A model generated the notes under the pieces. The model was not told the origin of the DNA. It was given only the letters and a program-made list of their open reading frames with translations, and did not search any database. From the NCBI GenBank assembly GCA_963682055.1, contig OY821743.1, forward strand, positions 33,714,702 through 33,778,701: 64,000 bases of DNA. Direction: 5' to 3'. The position numbers were made by a program, and so were the translations under genes. The stretch comes from Primula veris (Eukaryota > Streptophyta > Magnoliopsida > Ericales > Primulaceae). Of the stretch, positions 12,223 through 23,751 are shown piece by piece (position 1 is the first letter of the stretch; each line of letters starts with the position of its first letter).

Positions 12223-12907
12223 TGGCGAGCTTGATTTTCTTCCCAAGCTCGGCTTAATCAATTTCGCGTTGGCTCCGATCTTCCGGGGTGGTCAGGTATG
12301 CTCCGGCGGTCAGGTCGTCTTCGTGCCTGCACAAGGAACGAACAGGGGCCCGGGGTTGTTGCCGGGTTTTCCCTCTCCGACGATCAAGTCAGTATCGATG
12401 TTAACTGAAAGTAGGAATATAATAAAGGGTGAGGGACCGGGCCGGTTACAGGTCGGTGTATCGAGTGGTACAGTCAGTGTTCAGGGGGTCCGGTTTGTTT
12501 AAGTTTTATCTCTCCTCTCTCTATTTGTGCGTCCCCCTCTAAGTAGGATTAGGGGGGGTATTTATAGTGAGGTTCAGAGGCGTATTAGCCCTTGGATCAC
12601 TGTACTGTAAGATGCTGATCCAACGGCGTCAGTCATTGATGACTCTGACAAGAGTACTGTCCTTAACCGGGGCCCACAGGAGGTGTCCTGTGATTGGGCC
12701 ACGTCGGTGAAACGTCAGGGGGGGTCCCCCAAGGGAGCAGCAGCATTAATTGGGGAAGCGTACGTGACACGCTTCTTTGGGCCGGCCTCAACACGGCTCG
12801 GCCCTTCCAATCCGGGGCGTCGCATCATTCAGGGTTGATGGGGCCCGGACGACCCGCTATGGGGGCGTTATTGCCCCGGACGAGGGGATGCTGACATTCC
12901 CTCGCCA
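12223..12907 (-). repeat. 3' LTR
   Basis: 685 bp, same length as the partner at 22598-23282 with three substitutions and no indels. Ends TG...CA extend to the inverted heptamer TGGCGAG/CTCGCCA. The region just inside it (12908-12925) is only weakly purine-rich on the element's strand, so the polypurine tract is not convincing. Confidence 0.97.
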
Positions 12908-13279
12908 ACAGCTCCCTGTCCGGAGTCGTTGCTAAGGACAAGGATGGCGAGGATCTCTTGTCGTTACGGGGGCTCCGGTCATTTTGTTCTCGAGCTCGTC
13001 GGTGCAGATATGCCCATGCACGGCTGTTTTATGACACGTGTGCAACCATTCATGGTTTTCTTACGCGTGGACATGAGGCGCCGTATCTGTTTCTTCGATT
13101 TCTACAACGCCATTAATGCTAAAACGGCTGGTGAGTGACATTTGGCAGATGGCCTCTGCAGGCTGTACACGTGGTGGACATTGATTGAGTGGCGGCGGTT
13201 ATTTGTGGGAGTTCGTGCAATGAGCCGTCGCGTCTTTTCACCTTATGGTAAACGTCTTTTCATCTTCTGGTGGGGGTTC

Positions 13280-13287
13280 TATAAATA
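13280..13287 (+). promoter_or_regulatory. TATA box of the antisense gene inside the retroelement
   Basis: TATAAATA lies 112 bases before the ATG at 13399, in a CT-rich leader context (TCTCAATCTCTCTCTAAAAC). An in-frame upstream ATG at 13294 would fall before or at the expected transcription start, so 13399 is the more likely initiation codon. Confidence 0.7.
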
Positions 13288-13398
13288 CCCTCAGTGAAAA
13301 TTCATTTTCACTTTCTCAATCTCTCTCTAAAACTTTCACAGCAAACCATTCTCTCTCTTCCTTCATACTTAGGAAATTTCACAAGCCAACCAACCATC

Positions 13399-16054
13399 AT
13401 GGTTATCAAACACGGAGCCGGAAAAGGCCCGATGGTTGCCCCGCAACCACGGCGCCTCGAGGTGATGGCGCACGCCTTGCCATTCCGGGCAATGGTTATC
13501 GACCCCGCCATCTCCGTAGCAGTAAACGACAACAGTATTATGGTCAGGCAGCACGGGCCTGACCTAGACGAGTTTCGCCAGCTCTGCGGCATAGGGGAGG
13601 AGTTTCGACTTCGGACCTGTGCGACCTCGGACGAGGTAAATGGGATCGTGGCTGATCCCAAGAACATGGTAACTCTCTCCCTCTCTACTCTTCTATACGG
13701 GGGCACCCACCTCCCCATTCCGGAGCTACTGGCGGAGCTCTGCGCCTGGACGCAGACTCTTCCGTGCCAGTGGCCTCTGCAAGCGCACCGCATCTGCGCC
13801 GGAATGGAGGCCCTAAGTGTCTCGTTGGGTCCGGCCATTCCGGAACCATTGGGACTTAGGGAGCTCTTGGCCTGCTACGAATTTTTGCAGGCCGAGCCAA
13901 GCTCCCAATCTAAGAGCCGACAACCCTACCTGAGGTGCCGGTCTCATAATCAGCTGATCACAGGTAACTCCGATTCGAATCGGGGTTACACACAAGACGT
14001 GGTCGTGGTGGAGGGCCCCTGGCTCCCCCGTGACGACCTAGCTCTCCCGATCAGGCCGGGGAGAGTGCTGAGCACCAAGGAAAATAAATTCACCGTGGCC
14101 TCTAAGCTTGGGGGCCTGGGCGAACCCAACATAGAGTCGTTGGAGGTGGCCCTCAACTGGTGGGGTCCGGATGGGACCGACGTGGGGGCACGCGATGCGG
14201 AACGCCTGCTAATCTGTGGCTCCCCTACCTCCTGCAAGGGGAACAGCTTCAAATGGCCCCACAGGACCTTCTGTCCCGTGGGATACTCCAGGGAAAGGTG
14301 GGAGAAGGAGAAGGGTCTGGAGTCGACCCTCCCTCCCAAGGTGGTTGAAGGTGCCGAGGCAGCCCTCCATCCCAGTGGTCTGGAGCATGTGGCGAAGAAG
14401 GCTTCGAAGCCAAAGCTGAAGACAGGGAGTAGGGCGAAGGCGGCGAAGGCGGCGACGGTGGTCTCCTTCGCTCCTTCAACGGCCGGGGTTCACTTTGAGA
14501 CCCGGTCTGATGGTACCGTCCTTCACTACCGGGTGGGGGCGGACGGTACCCGAACCTATATTGATGCACATGGGAAGCCTTTGACAGAGGTCCTCCCCTT
14601 GAGCTCTAGGGAACCCGCTGTGGGGAGCCCCCTACGATTAGAAGATAGCCCATCTGAGGCAGAACCCTCCGGGCCAGCCTTGGGCACCTCAAGGACCAGA
14701 GTAAGTCACTTCTTGTTTTTCTCAAATTTTCGTTTTTACACTTAGCTAGATTTAGTTAATTTCTTCTAATTTCTCTAACTCCTTTCTTGTATGGCCTGTA
14801 TAGGTAGTCCGTTCTGACGAGGAGGAGGAGGCAGATGAAGAGGCTGAGGAGGAGGCGGGGGTGGAAGAGATAGCTGAGGTTGGGGATGGCGAGGGGGAAG
14901 AAGGGGCGGTCGAAGAGGTTGCTGAGGCGGGGGAGCCCGAGGGGGTAGTGGTCGAGGTCGAGGCCGAGGAGAGGGAAGTGGTTGTGACAGGAGAGAGGGA
15001 AGTGGCGATCCTGCCGCAGTCGGCTGGCCCGGAAGATTTGGCAGCCCAAGCCAGACTCGATCGGCTGGCCCGCAAGGCCCTTCTGGGGAAGAGAAAGGTG
15101 GAGGGGACGAAGTCCCTCCAAGGGGAAAAGAGGGCCAAGGTCGGAGGGAGCAACCCGTCCGAGGTTGTGATCGTGGAGGGGCCTAGGGAGACGTCGGGCA
15201 TTGCTCAAGGCCCTACTCAAGGCTCAAGCTCCAGCTCTGCCTCCCCGACCCACAGGATGCCTGTGCAGACGCCCGAGGAGGTGAAGGCGGCCACGGGGGT
15301 GAAGAGCATCATGGAGGCTCACCCATCTGCCGGGTTACTAGCTTTGGCTGCGCTCCAGCAGCAAAGCGTCGAGGCTGATCATCGAGGTCGTGACCTCGCA
15401 TCCTCCATGACATCGGCCATGGCTATGATACCTCAGGTACGTATATAGTCTATTCGTATGTTTTCACATTCTTCCCACATATTTTTGCTAAGTGTTTTGC
15501 CTTTTCCCTTGTAGGCTTACTTAATGATGAACCAATATGTCTATCACCAAGGCCAGCTGGTGAGGTCATGGGCCGCGAAGGCAGAGGCTAATGCCAAGCT
15601 CGTGGAGGAGGCCCAAAAAAGGGCGGAAGAGGTCCAGAAAAGGTACGAGGAGGCCCAACTCAGGGCGGAGAAAGCTGAGAGCCTAAACGCCACGGTTGAG
15701 GCTCGAAGAGTCGAAGCCGTAAAGGCCAGAACGGAGGCCGAGGAGCGTGCCCAGGCTGCGGAGGCAGCCCTAAAAGAGGCCGAGGCTGGCATCACCGACA
15801 GGATAAAGGCGGCGGTCCAGACTGGCCAGGCCGAGCTGAATGCTGCCTGGGCCCAAAAGACACAGAAGGACTTCAACTCCTTCTACGTCGAAGGGTGGTC
15901 TGAGGCGGCTGCCTTCATGAGGGCGGGACCGGATCACCCGGTATGGAACGTAGAAAATATCATCGTTCCCGTCCCCTCAGCTCCCGTTCCGGATGTGGTG
16001 CCTTTGACTCCTCGAGCTCTCTCGGACGAGGAGGACGAAGCTAGCCAGAACTAG
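13399..16054 (+). CDS. Antisense gene of the retroelement (aORF), three exons
   Basis: Exons 13399-14700, 14804-15436 and 15515-16054 join with phase-0 introns of 103 and 78 bp (donors AGA/GTAAGT and CAG/GTACGT; acceptors TATAG and TTGTAG), giving 824 residues. The N-terminal half includes a segment ending NRGYTQDVVVVEGPW that resembles the plant putative gypsy-type transposon domain (PF04195), found in antisense frames of Tat-lineage elements. Exon 2 opens with a very acidic run (DEEEEADEEAEEE) and contains basic patches. Exon 3 encodes a long alanine/glutamate-rich coiled coil (about residues 660-755) followed by a conserved-looking tail DFNSFYVEGWSEAAAFM. Function is unknown. The gene is transcribed against gag-pol, converges on it, and has its own TATA box. 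Splicing is inferred from signals and frame only. Confidence 0.75.
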
Positions 16055-16279
16055 GGTAGATTTAGGCTCTCGTTTTCAATGTAGTTTCCTTTCTGTACTT
16101 AGCATGTAATAGCTTTCCGTTGAATGAAATGAAAAAAAACAATTTTGGACTTGTCTTTTATTTATTCTTCTGTGTTTTACTTGTTTACTTCCATTGTGTT
16201 TTATACATTGTATACACGCTCCCAAATGAGTGGGCCTTAGTGCTTCGGCGTTGGGGCGCTCGTTTGATACAACTCATAA

Positions 16280-16850
16280 CTTACAAACCGAAGTAACACA
16301 TAGAAAATTTAAATGAACTGAAAAATTCAAGTAAATATGAACCGAGGTTCCGTATAGGCTCGTGTTCTGAAACACTTAGAGAATTTAAGTGAACTGAAAA
16401 ATTCAAGTAAATATGAACCGGGGTGCCGTATAGGCTCGTGTTCTGAAACACTTGGAGAATTTAAATGAACTGAAAAATTCAAGTAAATATGAACCGGGGT
16501 TCCGTATAGGCTCGTGTTCTGAAACACTTAGAGAATTTAAATGAACTGAAAAATTCAAGTAAATATGAACCGGGGTGCCGTATAGGCTCGTGTTCTGAAA
16601 CACTTAGAGAATTTAAATGAACTGAAAAATTCAAGTAAATATGAACCGGGGTGCCGTATAGGCTCGTGTTCTGAAACACTTAGAGAATTTAAATGAACTG
16701 AAAAATTCAAGTAAATATGAACCGGGGTGCCGTATAGGCTCGTGTTCTGAAACACTTAGAGAATTTAAATGAACTGAAAAATTCAAGTAAATATGAACCG
16801 GGGTGCCGTATAGGCTCGTGTTCTGAAACACTTAGAGAATTTAAATGAAA
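16280..16850. repeat. 76-bp tandem array between the two convergent genes of the element
   Basis: About seven units of 76 bp, each containing AATGAACTGAAAAATTCAAG, TATGAACCGGGGTGCCGTAT and GGCTCGTGTTCTGAAACACT. Units differ at a few positions only (for example CGAGGTTC, CGGGGTTC or CGGGGTGC). The array lies between the end of the antisense gene (16054) and the end of integrase (16956), the same place as the amplified repeat described for Retand elements. Because 76 is not a multiple of three, the overlapping short frames in it are artefacts. Confidence 0.95.
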
Positions 16851-16955
16851 TGTACGCCGGGGAGCTATTGAAACAACAACAGTTTTCATTTACAAAGCCC
16901 ATAGGCCTAAATTTACATCACATTCTTATTTATACAAAGACATAAAGATCGAGCC

Positions 16956-19900
16956 CTACTGGTAGTACTTCCTTAGGTTGTTGACGTTCCAAGGTCGGTC
17001 CACCGGGACGTCGTTGGGAAGACGACCCAACAGGTAGGCCCCGTTCCCTACCGCACCGAGGATTCGATAGGGGCCTTCCCAATTGGGGCCTAGCTTGCCG
17101 TCGGACTGTATCCTGGTGTTGTTGTTTACTTTTCGTAATACGAGGTCTTCGTCTTGGAAACGCCTGACGTTCACTCTTTTGTCATAAGAACGCCCCAGCT
17201 CGTTTTTATATTCGGCGTTACGGATGGCCGCAACCTCCCTTCTTTCTTCGGCGTAGTCCAGCTCTAGCCCCATCATCTTTTCATTAAGCCCGTTTTCCAC
17301 CATGTCCGTCCTCAGAGAAGGAAGCCCGATTTCTAACGGGATGATGGCTTCCATTCCGTAAGTAAGGCTATAGGGTGTCTGTTGAGTGCCCCGTCTTCTC
17401 GTCGTTCGGTAGGCCCAAAGGACGTGATGCAGCTCTGCAGCCCATCGTCCTTTGGACTTGTCTAGCCTCTTCTTGATTCCGTCGAGCACGGTCTTGTTTG
17501 ATACCTCGGCTTGTCCGTTGCATTGGGGGTACGATGGGGTCGAATAGTAGTTCTTGATGTGATACTTTGCATACATCGCTTTTAATTTGACCCCGGTGAA
17601 CTGTCCTCCATTGTCCGCGATGATTGAGTAGGGGATTCCGAATCTGGTGATCACGTCTCTCCAGAGGAAACGTATCACTTCGGCCTCTGTGATTTTCGCT
17701 AAGGCCACGGCCTCCACCCACTTTGAGAAGTAATCGGTGACCATGAGGAGGAACTTCTTCCCCCCCGGGGCCACGGGGAATGGTCCGACGATATCCATGC
17801 CCCACTGCGCAAAGGGCCAGGGCGAGGTCACGCTGCTCATTTTTTGCGCCGGGGCATGGGGTATGGGTGCGTACTTCTGACACTTCTCGCACCTGAGTAC
17901 GAAAGCTTTGGCGTCCTTTTGCATGAGGGGCCACCAATATCCGTGGGTCAAGGCTCGGTTGGCCAGCGATCTGCCCCCGGTATGGCTTCCACATGTTCCT
18001 TCGTGAATTTCCTCCATGACCCTCATTACCATGTCAGGGTGGACGCAGAGTAAGTAGGGGCCAGAGAACGATCTTTTATAGAGCTTGTCGTTGGGAGCTA
18101 TCCAGAATCCCAGTGCCGTTCTTCTTATTTTCTCGGCCTCTTTCCTCTCATGGGGAAGATCACCGGAGCGATGGTATTCGATTATGGGATCCATCCAGCT
18201 TGGTTCCGGCGGGAGGTCCGTCACCATGTTAATTGTTGCCCTAGCCTCGATGCTAGGCGAAGGGACGTATTCTACGGTGATGATTCTCTCTTTTTTATCA
18301 CTCATGGCCGAGGCTAGAGTCGCTAGTGCATCGGCGTGCGTGTTCTCGTTTCTGCTGATGTTGACGATTTCTTGACATTCAAAGCTTTGAAGTATTCCGG
18401 ATGCGATGGCCACGTAGCTTGCCATTCTTTCATCCTTTGTCTGAAACTCTCCACTAATCTGGCTGCTGACCAACTGAGAGTCCGTATGCACCAGTATCTT
18501 CTTGATTCCGAGGCTTCGGGCCATTTTCAAGCCGGCGATAACGGCCTCATATTCGGCCTCGTTATTGGTGGCCCTGAAGCCTAGTTGGATCGACTTCTCT
18601 ATCACATCCCCTTGTGGAGATCGTAGTACGACGCCGAGACCGGACCCTTTCTTATTGGCGGCTCCATCCGCGTGCAAGGTCCAGGTCAAAGGGGCACGGC
18701 CTGTGATGTCGGGGCATTGAGTCGTCCCAGTGAATTCTGCCACGAAGTCGGCCAGGGCCTGTCCTTTGACGGACGTTCGCGGCGCATAGCTGATGTCGTA
18801 GGCGTTCAAGTGGCAGGCCCACTTCATCATTCGTCGAGAGAGATCCCCCTTTTGGAGTATTTCTCGCACAGGCTGGTCAGTATAGACCACAATGCTGTGT
18901 GCAGAGAAATAGTGAGCAAGTTTTCGTGAGGCCACGACGAGGGCTAGGACGAGTTTTTCCAAAGGCATATACCTTGCCTCAGCATCGAGGAGAGTTTTGC
19001 TCACGTAATAGATAGGCCTTTGCTCCCTGTCGAGTTCCTTGATGAGGACGGCGCTGACGGCTATCTCGGACACGGCGAGGTATAGGGTAAGGACATCGCC
19101 TGGGTCCGGCTTAGTTAGAAGAGGCGGACTTCCGAGATAGTCAGCCAGCTCGGTGAACGCACGCCGGCATTCATCGGTCCATTCGAATTTCTTCTGAGCT
19201 TTCAAGGCCGTAAAGAATGGCTTGCATCGGTCCCCGAACCGGGCAATAAATCGGTTGAGGGCGGCAGCCATTCCGGCTAGTTTTTGTATGTCCCTTCTCT
19301 TCTCAGGTGTTTTCAAATTTTTCAAGGCAGAGATCTGGGACGGATTCGCTTCGATGCCGCGGTGGGTCACCATGAACCCCAGGAATTTGCCGGCGCCTAC
19401 CCCGAAGGCACATTTAGAGGCGTTCAGCTTCAGGTCATGTCTTCGTATAGTTTCGAACACCTCTTTTAGGTCGGACAGGTGGTCCCTCTCCTGGGTGCTT
19501 TTTACCACCATGTCGTCAATATAGACCTCCATGGTTCGGCCTATGTTTTTAGAGAATATCTTGGTGACCATTCTCTGATAGGTCGCCCCGGCGTTCTTGA
19601 GTCCGAAGGGCATCACTTTGTAGCAGTAATTTCCCCTTGGGGTGATGAAGGCAGTTTTTTCTTGGTCGGCCTCCGACATAGGTATTTGATGGTATCCGGA
19701 GCAGGCATCCAGGAAGCTCATTCTGGCGGCCCCGGCCGTAGAGTCCACTATTTGATCGATTTTGGGCAAGGGGAAAGGATCCTTTGGACAGGCCTTGTTG
19801 AGGCTCGTATAATCGATTCACACCCTCAACTTTCCGTTCTTTTTGGGGACCACTACGGGATTGGCGAGCCATCTGGGGTAATAAATCTCCCTGATGGCCC

Positions 19901-22535
19901 CGGCCAGAAGAAGCTTCTCTACTTCCTCGTTTATGGCATCGGCATGCTCTGGACTGACACGGCGCCCCTTTTGCATCACGGGCTTGGCATCCGGGTTGAC
20001 GTTAAGTTTGTGGCAAGCGAGGTCGGAACTGATGCCTGGCATCTCGCTTGGACCCCATGCAAAATTATCGAGGTGTTGGAGGAGGAGTTCGACGAGGTCG
20101 GTGACCTCAGGTTTGGTAAGCTTTGCTCCTACCATAAAAAAGTGGTCCTCGTCATGCCCCGGGATTTGGATTTTCAGCAGTCCCTCCTCCACCTTGTCTT
20201 CGGCCTCAGGCCCCATCTGTTTGTTTAGTTCCCTCAGCAGCTTAGGGTCCTCTGCCTCGATGTTCATGGCACTCTGGGCCGGCACTATATTCTTGCCGGA
20301 ATACACGGCCATGGCACAGCTGCGTGAGACTTTCTGATTTCCTGATATGGTTTCCACACCAGCATCAGTTGGATACTTAACCTTTTGGTGTAAGGTGGAG
20401 GAGATTCCATCTATCCCATGGAGCCACGGGCGCCCTAATATCACGTTGTAAACAGAGGGGACATTCACCACCGTGAACTCCACGTACATAACTTTCGTAC
20501 CGGTTTTCACGGGCAAGGTTATGTTTCCTTTGGGCCGGACCGCCTCCGAGTTGAATCCGTACAGGGGTGGGACGTCGGTTTCCAACTGTTCCTCTTTGAG
20601 TCCCATCTTTCGAAAGAGGTCTTCAAAGAGTATATTGACCGACGCTCCTTGATCAACGAGGATCCGTCCTACAGCGCATAGGCCTATCTGTGCCGAGATA
20701 ACGAGGGCATCAGTGTGAGGCACGTCCACCCCCACCAGGTCGAAGTCAGTGAAGCTTACGTCCAGCTTGGAATTGCGCTTATACTTTTTTCGAAGGCTTG
20801 AGCTTTCTGCGAGGCAGACGTATTGCTTCATCATTGCTTCTCGTGCTGAGGTTCTTTCTGCCCCATTCTGGATTGACCTTTTGGGCCCAGAGTGAATGAC
20901 ATGACAGATCATCACCGGTGGGGGGAGGTCCCGCTGCCTCTCCTCAACCCCTTCTCCATCTCGATCGGACTCCCTCCGTGACTGGACATATTTATCCATT
21001 AGGCCATCCCGGACCCATCCCTCGAGCCTGGCCTTCAGACCATGGCACTCGTTGGTGTGATGGCCACGACCCCTGTGGTATTCACAGATTTTGTCGTTAG
21101 GCCCTGGGGCCGGCTCGTTCCGAAGTGGGAGAGGCCAAGAGAAGAAAGGCTCATTCTCAATCTTGTTAAGAAGGTCGACGAGAGGTAGGCGAAAGGTGGT
21201 GGAATAGGCAGCGCCCGAACCCGAGGCGACAGGGGTTTGATGCCCCGGTCGAGGATCCTCTTTTCTTCTTTTAGGGGCCGGTTGCGGATTTCTTCCCGTT
21301 CGTGGCCGCTCCATCCTTTCCGCTACGGGCCGGTTTCTTCGAGGGCTCGTCGTGACGAGCCGTTCTCTTGGCTGGTCGATAAGGTCTACAGAACGTGTTG
21401 CCCCAGCAGACCTCATGTCCTTTTCTATGTCGATATGCTGTTTTATGAGGGACCTGAGTTGAGGGACAGAGTTAGGGGGGGTCGCGATCATCTCGTTTCG
21501 GATCCTGCTCCCAACTATCATGTTTTGCCTGAAGGCAGCTATGGCGGTGGAGTCGGGACAGTCCGCGCATTCGGCGTGCTTCAACCAGAACCGACTATCA
21601 TAGTTCTCGAGGGTCTCTCTAGATTGGACCCTCACTTGATAGAGTTGCTCCGGCTGGGCAGCTCTCTCTTTCAAGTTTATGAACCGGTGTGCAAAGTCAT
21701 AAACTAGGTCGTCCCAACAGTGGATAGAATTGACGGGCAGGGACTGGAACCATTTACTAGCGAGCCTTCCCAGGCTGGCGGGAAAGCACCTGCACATTAA
21801 CTGGTCAAGGTGTGACCAATGGTTCATCTGGTATCGGTAGTGTCGGAGATGAGCCTCTGGATCAGAGTCCGCATTGAAGGTTTGGAGGATAGGGGCGATA
21901 AAGTTCCGGGGGGGGACACTGTATTCAATTTCGTCCGAGAACGGGGTGCTGCGGGTAGAGGCCACGATTTTCAACGCTGCCTCACCAGCTGCATCGTGCC
22001 GTCCTCGTCGACCACGTCTCCGTGTCCGAGGAGGCTTATCGGTTCGGGCATGACTAGATTCTGGCCGTGAGTCCCGACTGCCATCCTGCCAACGGAGCCG
22101 TGAATGTATACTCCGCTCGTTATCGCGGCGAGAATTTCCTTCTTGGGAATGCTCCGACTCCGCACCCCTAGCAGGCTCCCTGGGAGTCTTTAGGGGGGGT
22201 CGTCGGAGGGGTCCCAACCTGGACATCACGCTTTTAACGGGGGCGGGAACCGATTTGTCTCGGCTCGCGCCTTGGGCGGGCTCGAGTTCCGGCTCCATCA
22301 GCGAGGCTATCAAGGCTTTCTGGGCCGCAAGAGCGACGAGCTCTTTTTGGTGAATATCGATCATCATCTCTGTCAGCTCGGCCCGCGATCGGGGTGCGGG
22401 AGCTGTTGTGGTCAGGGGAACGGGCTCCCTGGTAGATGCGGTCCTAGGGGTCTCATCAAAAGAAAGCGTTCTAGGCATCCCAAGAACGTGGGGGGGTCGA
22501 GACGATGGAGTGTCAAATCGGTTATTGCCAGACAT
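16956..22535 (-). pseudogene. gag-pol polyprotein of the retroelement, one in-frame stop
   Basis: Starts at an ATG (22535-22533) only 62 bp inside the 5' LTR and keeps one frame for 1,860 codons to 16956, interrupted by a single TGA at 19820-19818 (codon 906). Order of domains: gag with a retrotransposon-gag core near residues 230-350; a Cys/His knuckle CEYHRGRGHHTNEC near 483; protease with VDQGASVNILF near 627 (Gln where Thr or Ser is usual after the Asp); reverse transcriptase, whose start lies just before the stop and whose catalytic YIDD is at about 19521-19510; Ty3 RNase H; archaeal-type RNase H beginning HADGAANKKGSG; integrase with an HHCC finger (ending CEKCQKYA) and a DDE core (MDIVGPFP, IADNGGQF). 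The stop precedes the reverse transcriptase active site, so translation would yield only gag, protease and the start of RT unless it is read through. Confidence 0.9.
19818..19820 (-). other. Single in-frame TGA in reverse transcriptase
   Basis: The frame before (…KKNGKLRV) and after (IDYTSLNKACPKD…) is the same, so this is a point nonsense change and not a frameshift. Relatives have a sense codon here. Confidence 0.9.
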
Positions 22536-22579
22536 GTTTCTTTTAAGGACGGGGAGTCGAAGCTAACGCGTTTTCGTTT

Positions 22580-22597
22580 CCCACAGACGGCGCCAAT
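22580..22597 (-). promoter_or_regulatory. Primer binding site
   Basis: On the minus strand, directly after the 5' LTR, the sequence reads A, TTGGCGCCGTCTGTGGG. TGGCGCCGT is the tRNA-Asp-like start common in Tat and Athila elements; complementarity beyond the first nine bases was not checked against a tRNA set. Confidence 0.75.
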
Positions 22598-23282
22598 TGG
22601 CGAGCTTGATTTTCTTCCCAAGCTCGGCTTAATCAATTTCGCGTTGGCTCCGATCTTCCGGGGTGGTCAGGTATGCTCCGGCGGTCAGGTCGTCTTCGTG
22701 CCTGCACAAGGAACGAACAGGGGCCCGGGGTTGTTTCCGGGTTTTCCCTCTCCGACGATCAAGTCAGTATCGATGTTAACTGAAAGTAGGAATATAATAA
22801 AGGGTGAGGGACCGGGCCGGTTACAGGTCGGTGTATCGAGTGGTACAGTCAGTGTTCAGGGGGTCCGGTTTGTTTAAGCTTTATCTCTCCTCTCTCTATT
22901 TGTGCGTCCCCCTCTAAGTAGGATTAGGGGGGGTATTTATAGTGAGGTTCAGAGGCGTATTAGCCCTTGGATCACTGTACTGTAAGATGCTGATCCAACG
23001 GCGTCAGTCATTGATGACTCTGACAAGAGTACTGTCCTTAACCGGGGCCCACAGGAGGTGTCCTGTGATTGGGCCACGTCGGTGAAACGTCAGGGGGGGT
23101 CCCCCAAGAGAGCAGCAGCATTAATTGGGGAAGCGTACGTGACACGCTTCTTTGGGCCGGCCTCAACACGGCTCGGCCCTTCCAATCCGGGGCGTCGCAT
23201 CATTCAGGGTTGATGGGGCCCGGACGACCCGCTATGGGGGCGTTATTGCCCCGGACGAGGGGATGCTGACATTCCCTCGCCA
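22598..23282 (-). repeat. 5' LTR
   Basis: 685 bp, TG...CA, partner of the LTR at 12223-12907. It adjoins the primer binding site and so is the upstream LTR of the minus-strand element. Confidence 0.97.
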
Positions 23283-23287
23283 AGTGC

Positions 23288-23299
23288 CTCTAGCTTTAA
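23288..23299 (-). pseudogene. Remaining 12 bases of the exon split by the retroelement
   Basis: Reads LKLE in phase 0 after an acceptor (TTGTACAG at 23307-23300 on the minus strand) and continues, after removal of the element and one target duplication, into the exon at 12028-12222. Confidence 0.45.
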
Positions 23300-23751
23300 C
23301 TGTACAATTTAGTTTAGGCATCACCGATAACCGATAATAATAAACTTTCAACACACATACATATATACATTTGCTTTCTGAATTATCTAGATATTCCAAT
23401 TTGGCATCCATAACAAAGTCGTCTTTTAATATTTATTTCTAACTCATCCATCCCGAACAACTGAATTTCTTCCACAAACATGAGCAAATTTTTTGAAATT
23501 TATTTGCAGATTATAAGCTTTAAAAGACACAAGGGGCTAAAATTAACTCAGGGATTTCATTATAGTTTACGACTTTCTACACTGAAAACAGAGTTCCACC
23601 TTTACACATCTCTGATGGATATCCCAGCCTCAGGATTTTATGAGCTGTTTTGCTACTATATAATTAAAACTTAAGCTTACGCTTAAGCTCTTCGAGTGCA
23701 TATATACAATTTCTCAGCTGTGGATTACGTCGTAACAATCTGATGATAACA

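Larger units (their letters stand above)
12223..23282 (-). mobile_element. Complete Ty3/gypsy LTR retrotransposon, Tat/Retand type
   Basis: The 11,060-bp element is bounded by two 685-bp LTRs (TGGCGAG...CTCGCCA) and a perfect 5-bp target duplication AGTGC (12218-12222 and 23283-23287). It is oriented right to left: primer binding site, gag, protease, reverse transcriptase, RNase H, a second archaeal-type RNase H, integrase, 76-bp tandem array, then a convergent antisense gene, then the 3' LTR. The second RNase H, the long 3' region and the antisense gene are the known marks of the Tat lineage, and the amplified tandem array is like Retand. The two LTRs differ at only three sites that I can find (12361/22736, 12504/22879, 12734/23109), about 99.6 percent identity, so insertion was recent. 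Confidence 0.95.

Noticed and set aside
13965..13990. tRNA-like TTCGAATC arm
   Set aside because: It lies within the coding exon of the antisense gene and has no matching acceptor, D or anticodon arms.
14752..15220. Long minus-strand open frames opposite exon 2 of the antisense gene
   Set aside because: They mirror a GC-rich, low-complexity Glu/Ala coding stretch and resemble no family; the plus-strand frame has splice sites and a domain pattern.
16327..16889. Series of overlapping 66-codon frames
   Set aside because: Each is a translation of the 76-bp tandem repeat, shifted by one frame per unit.
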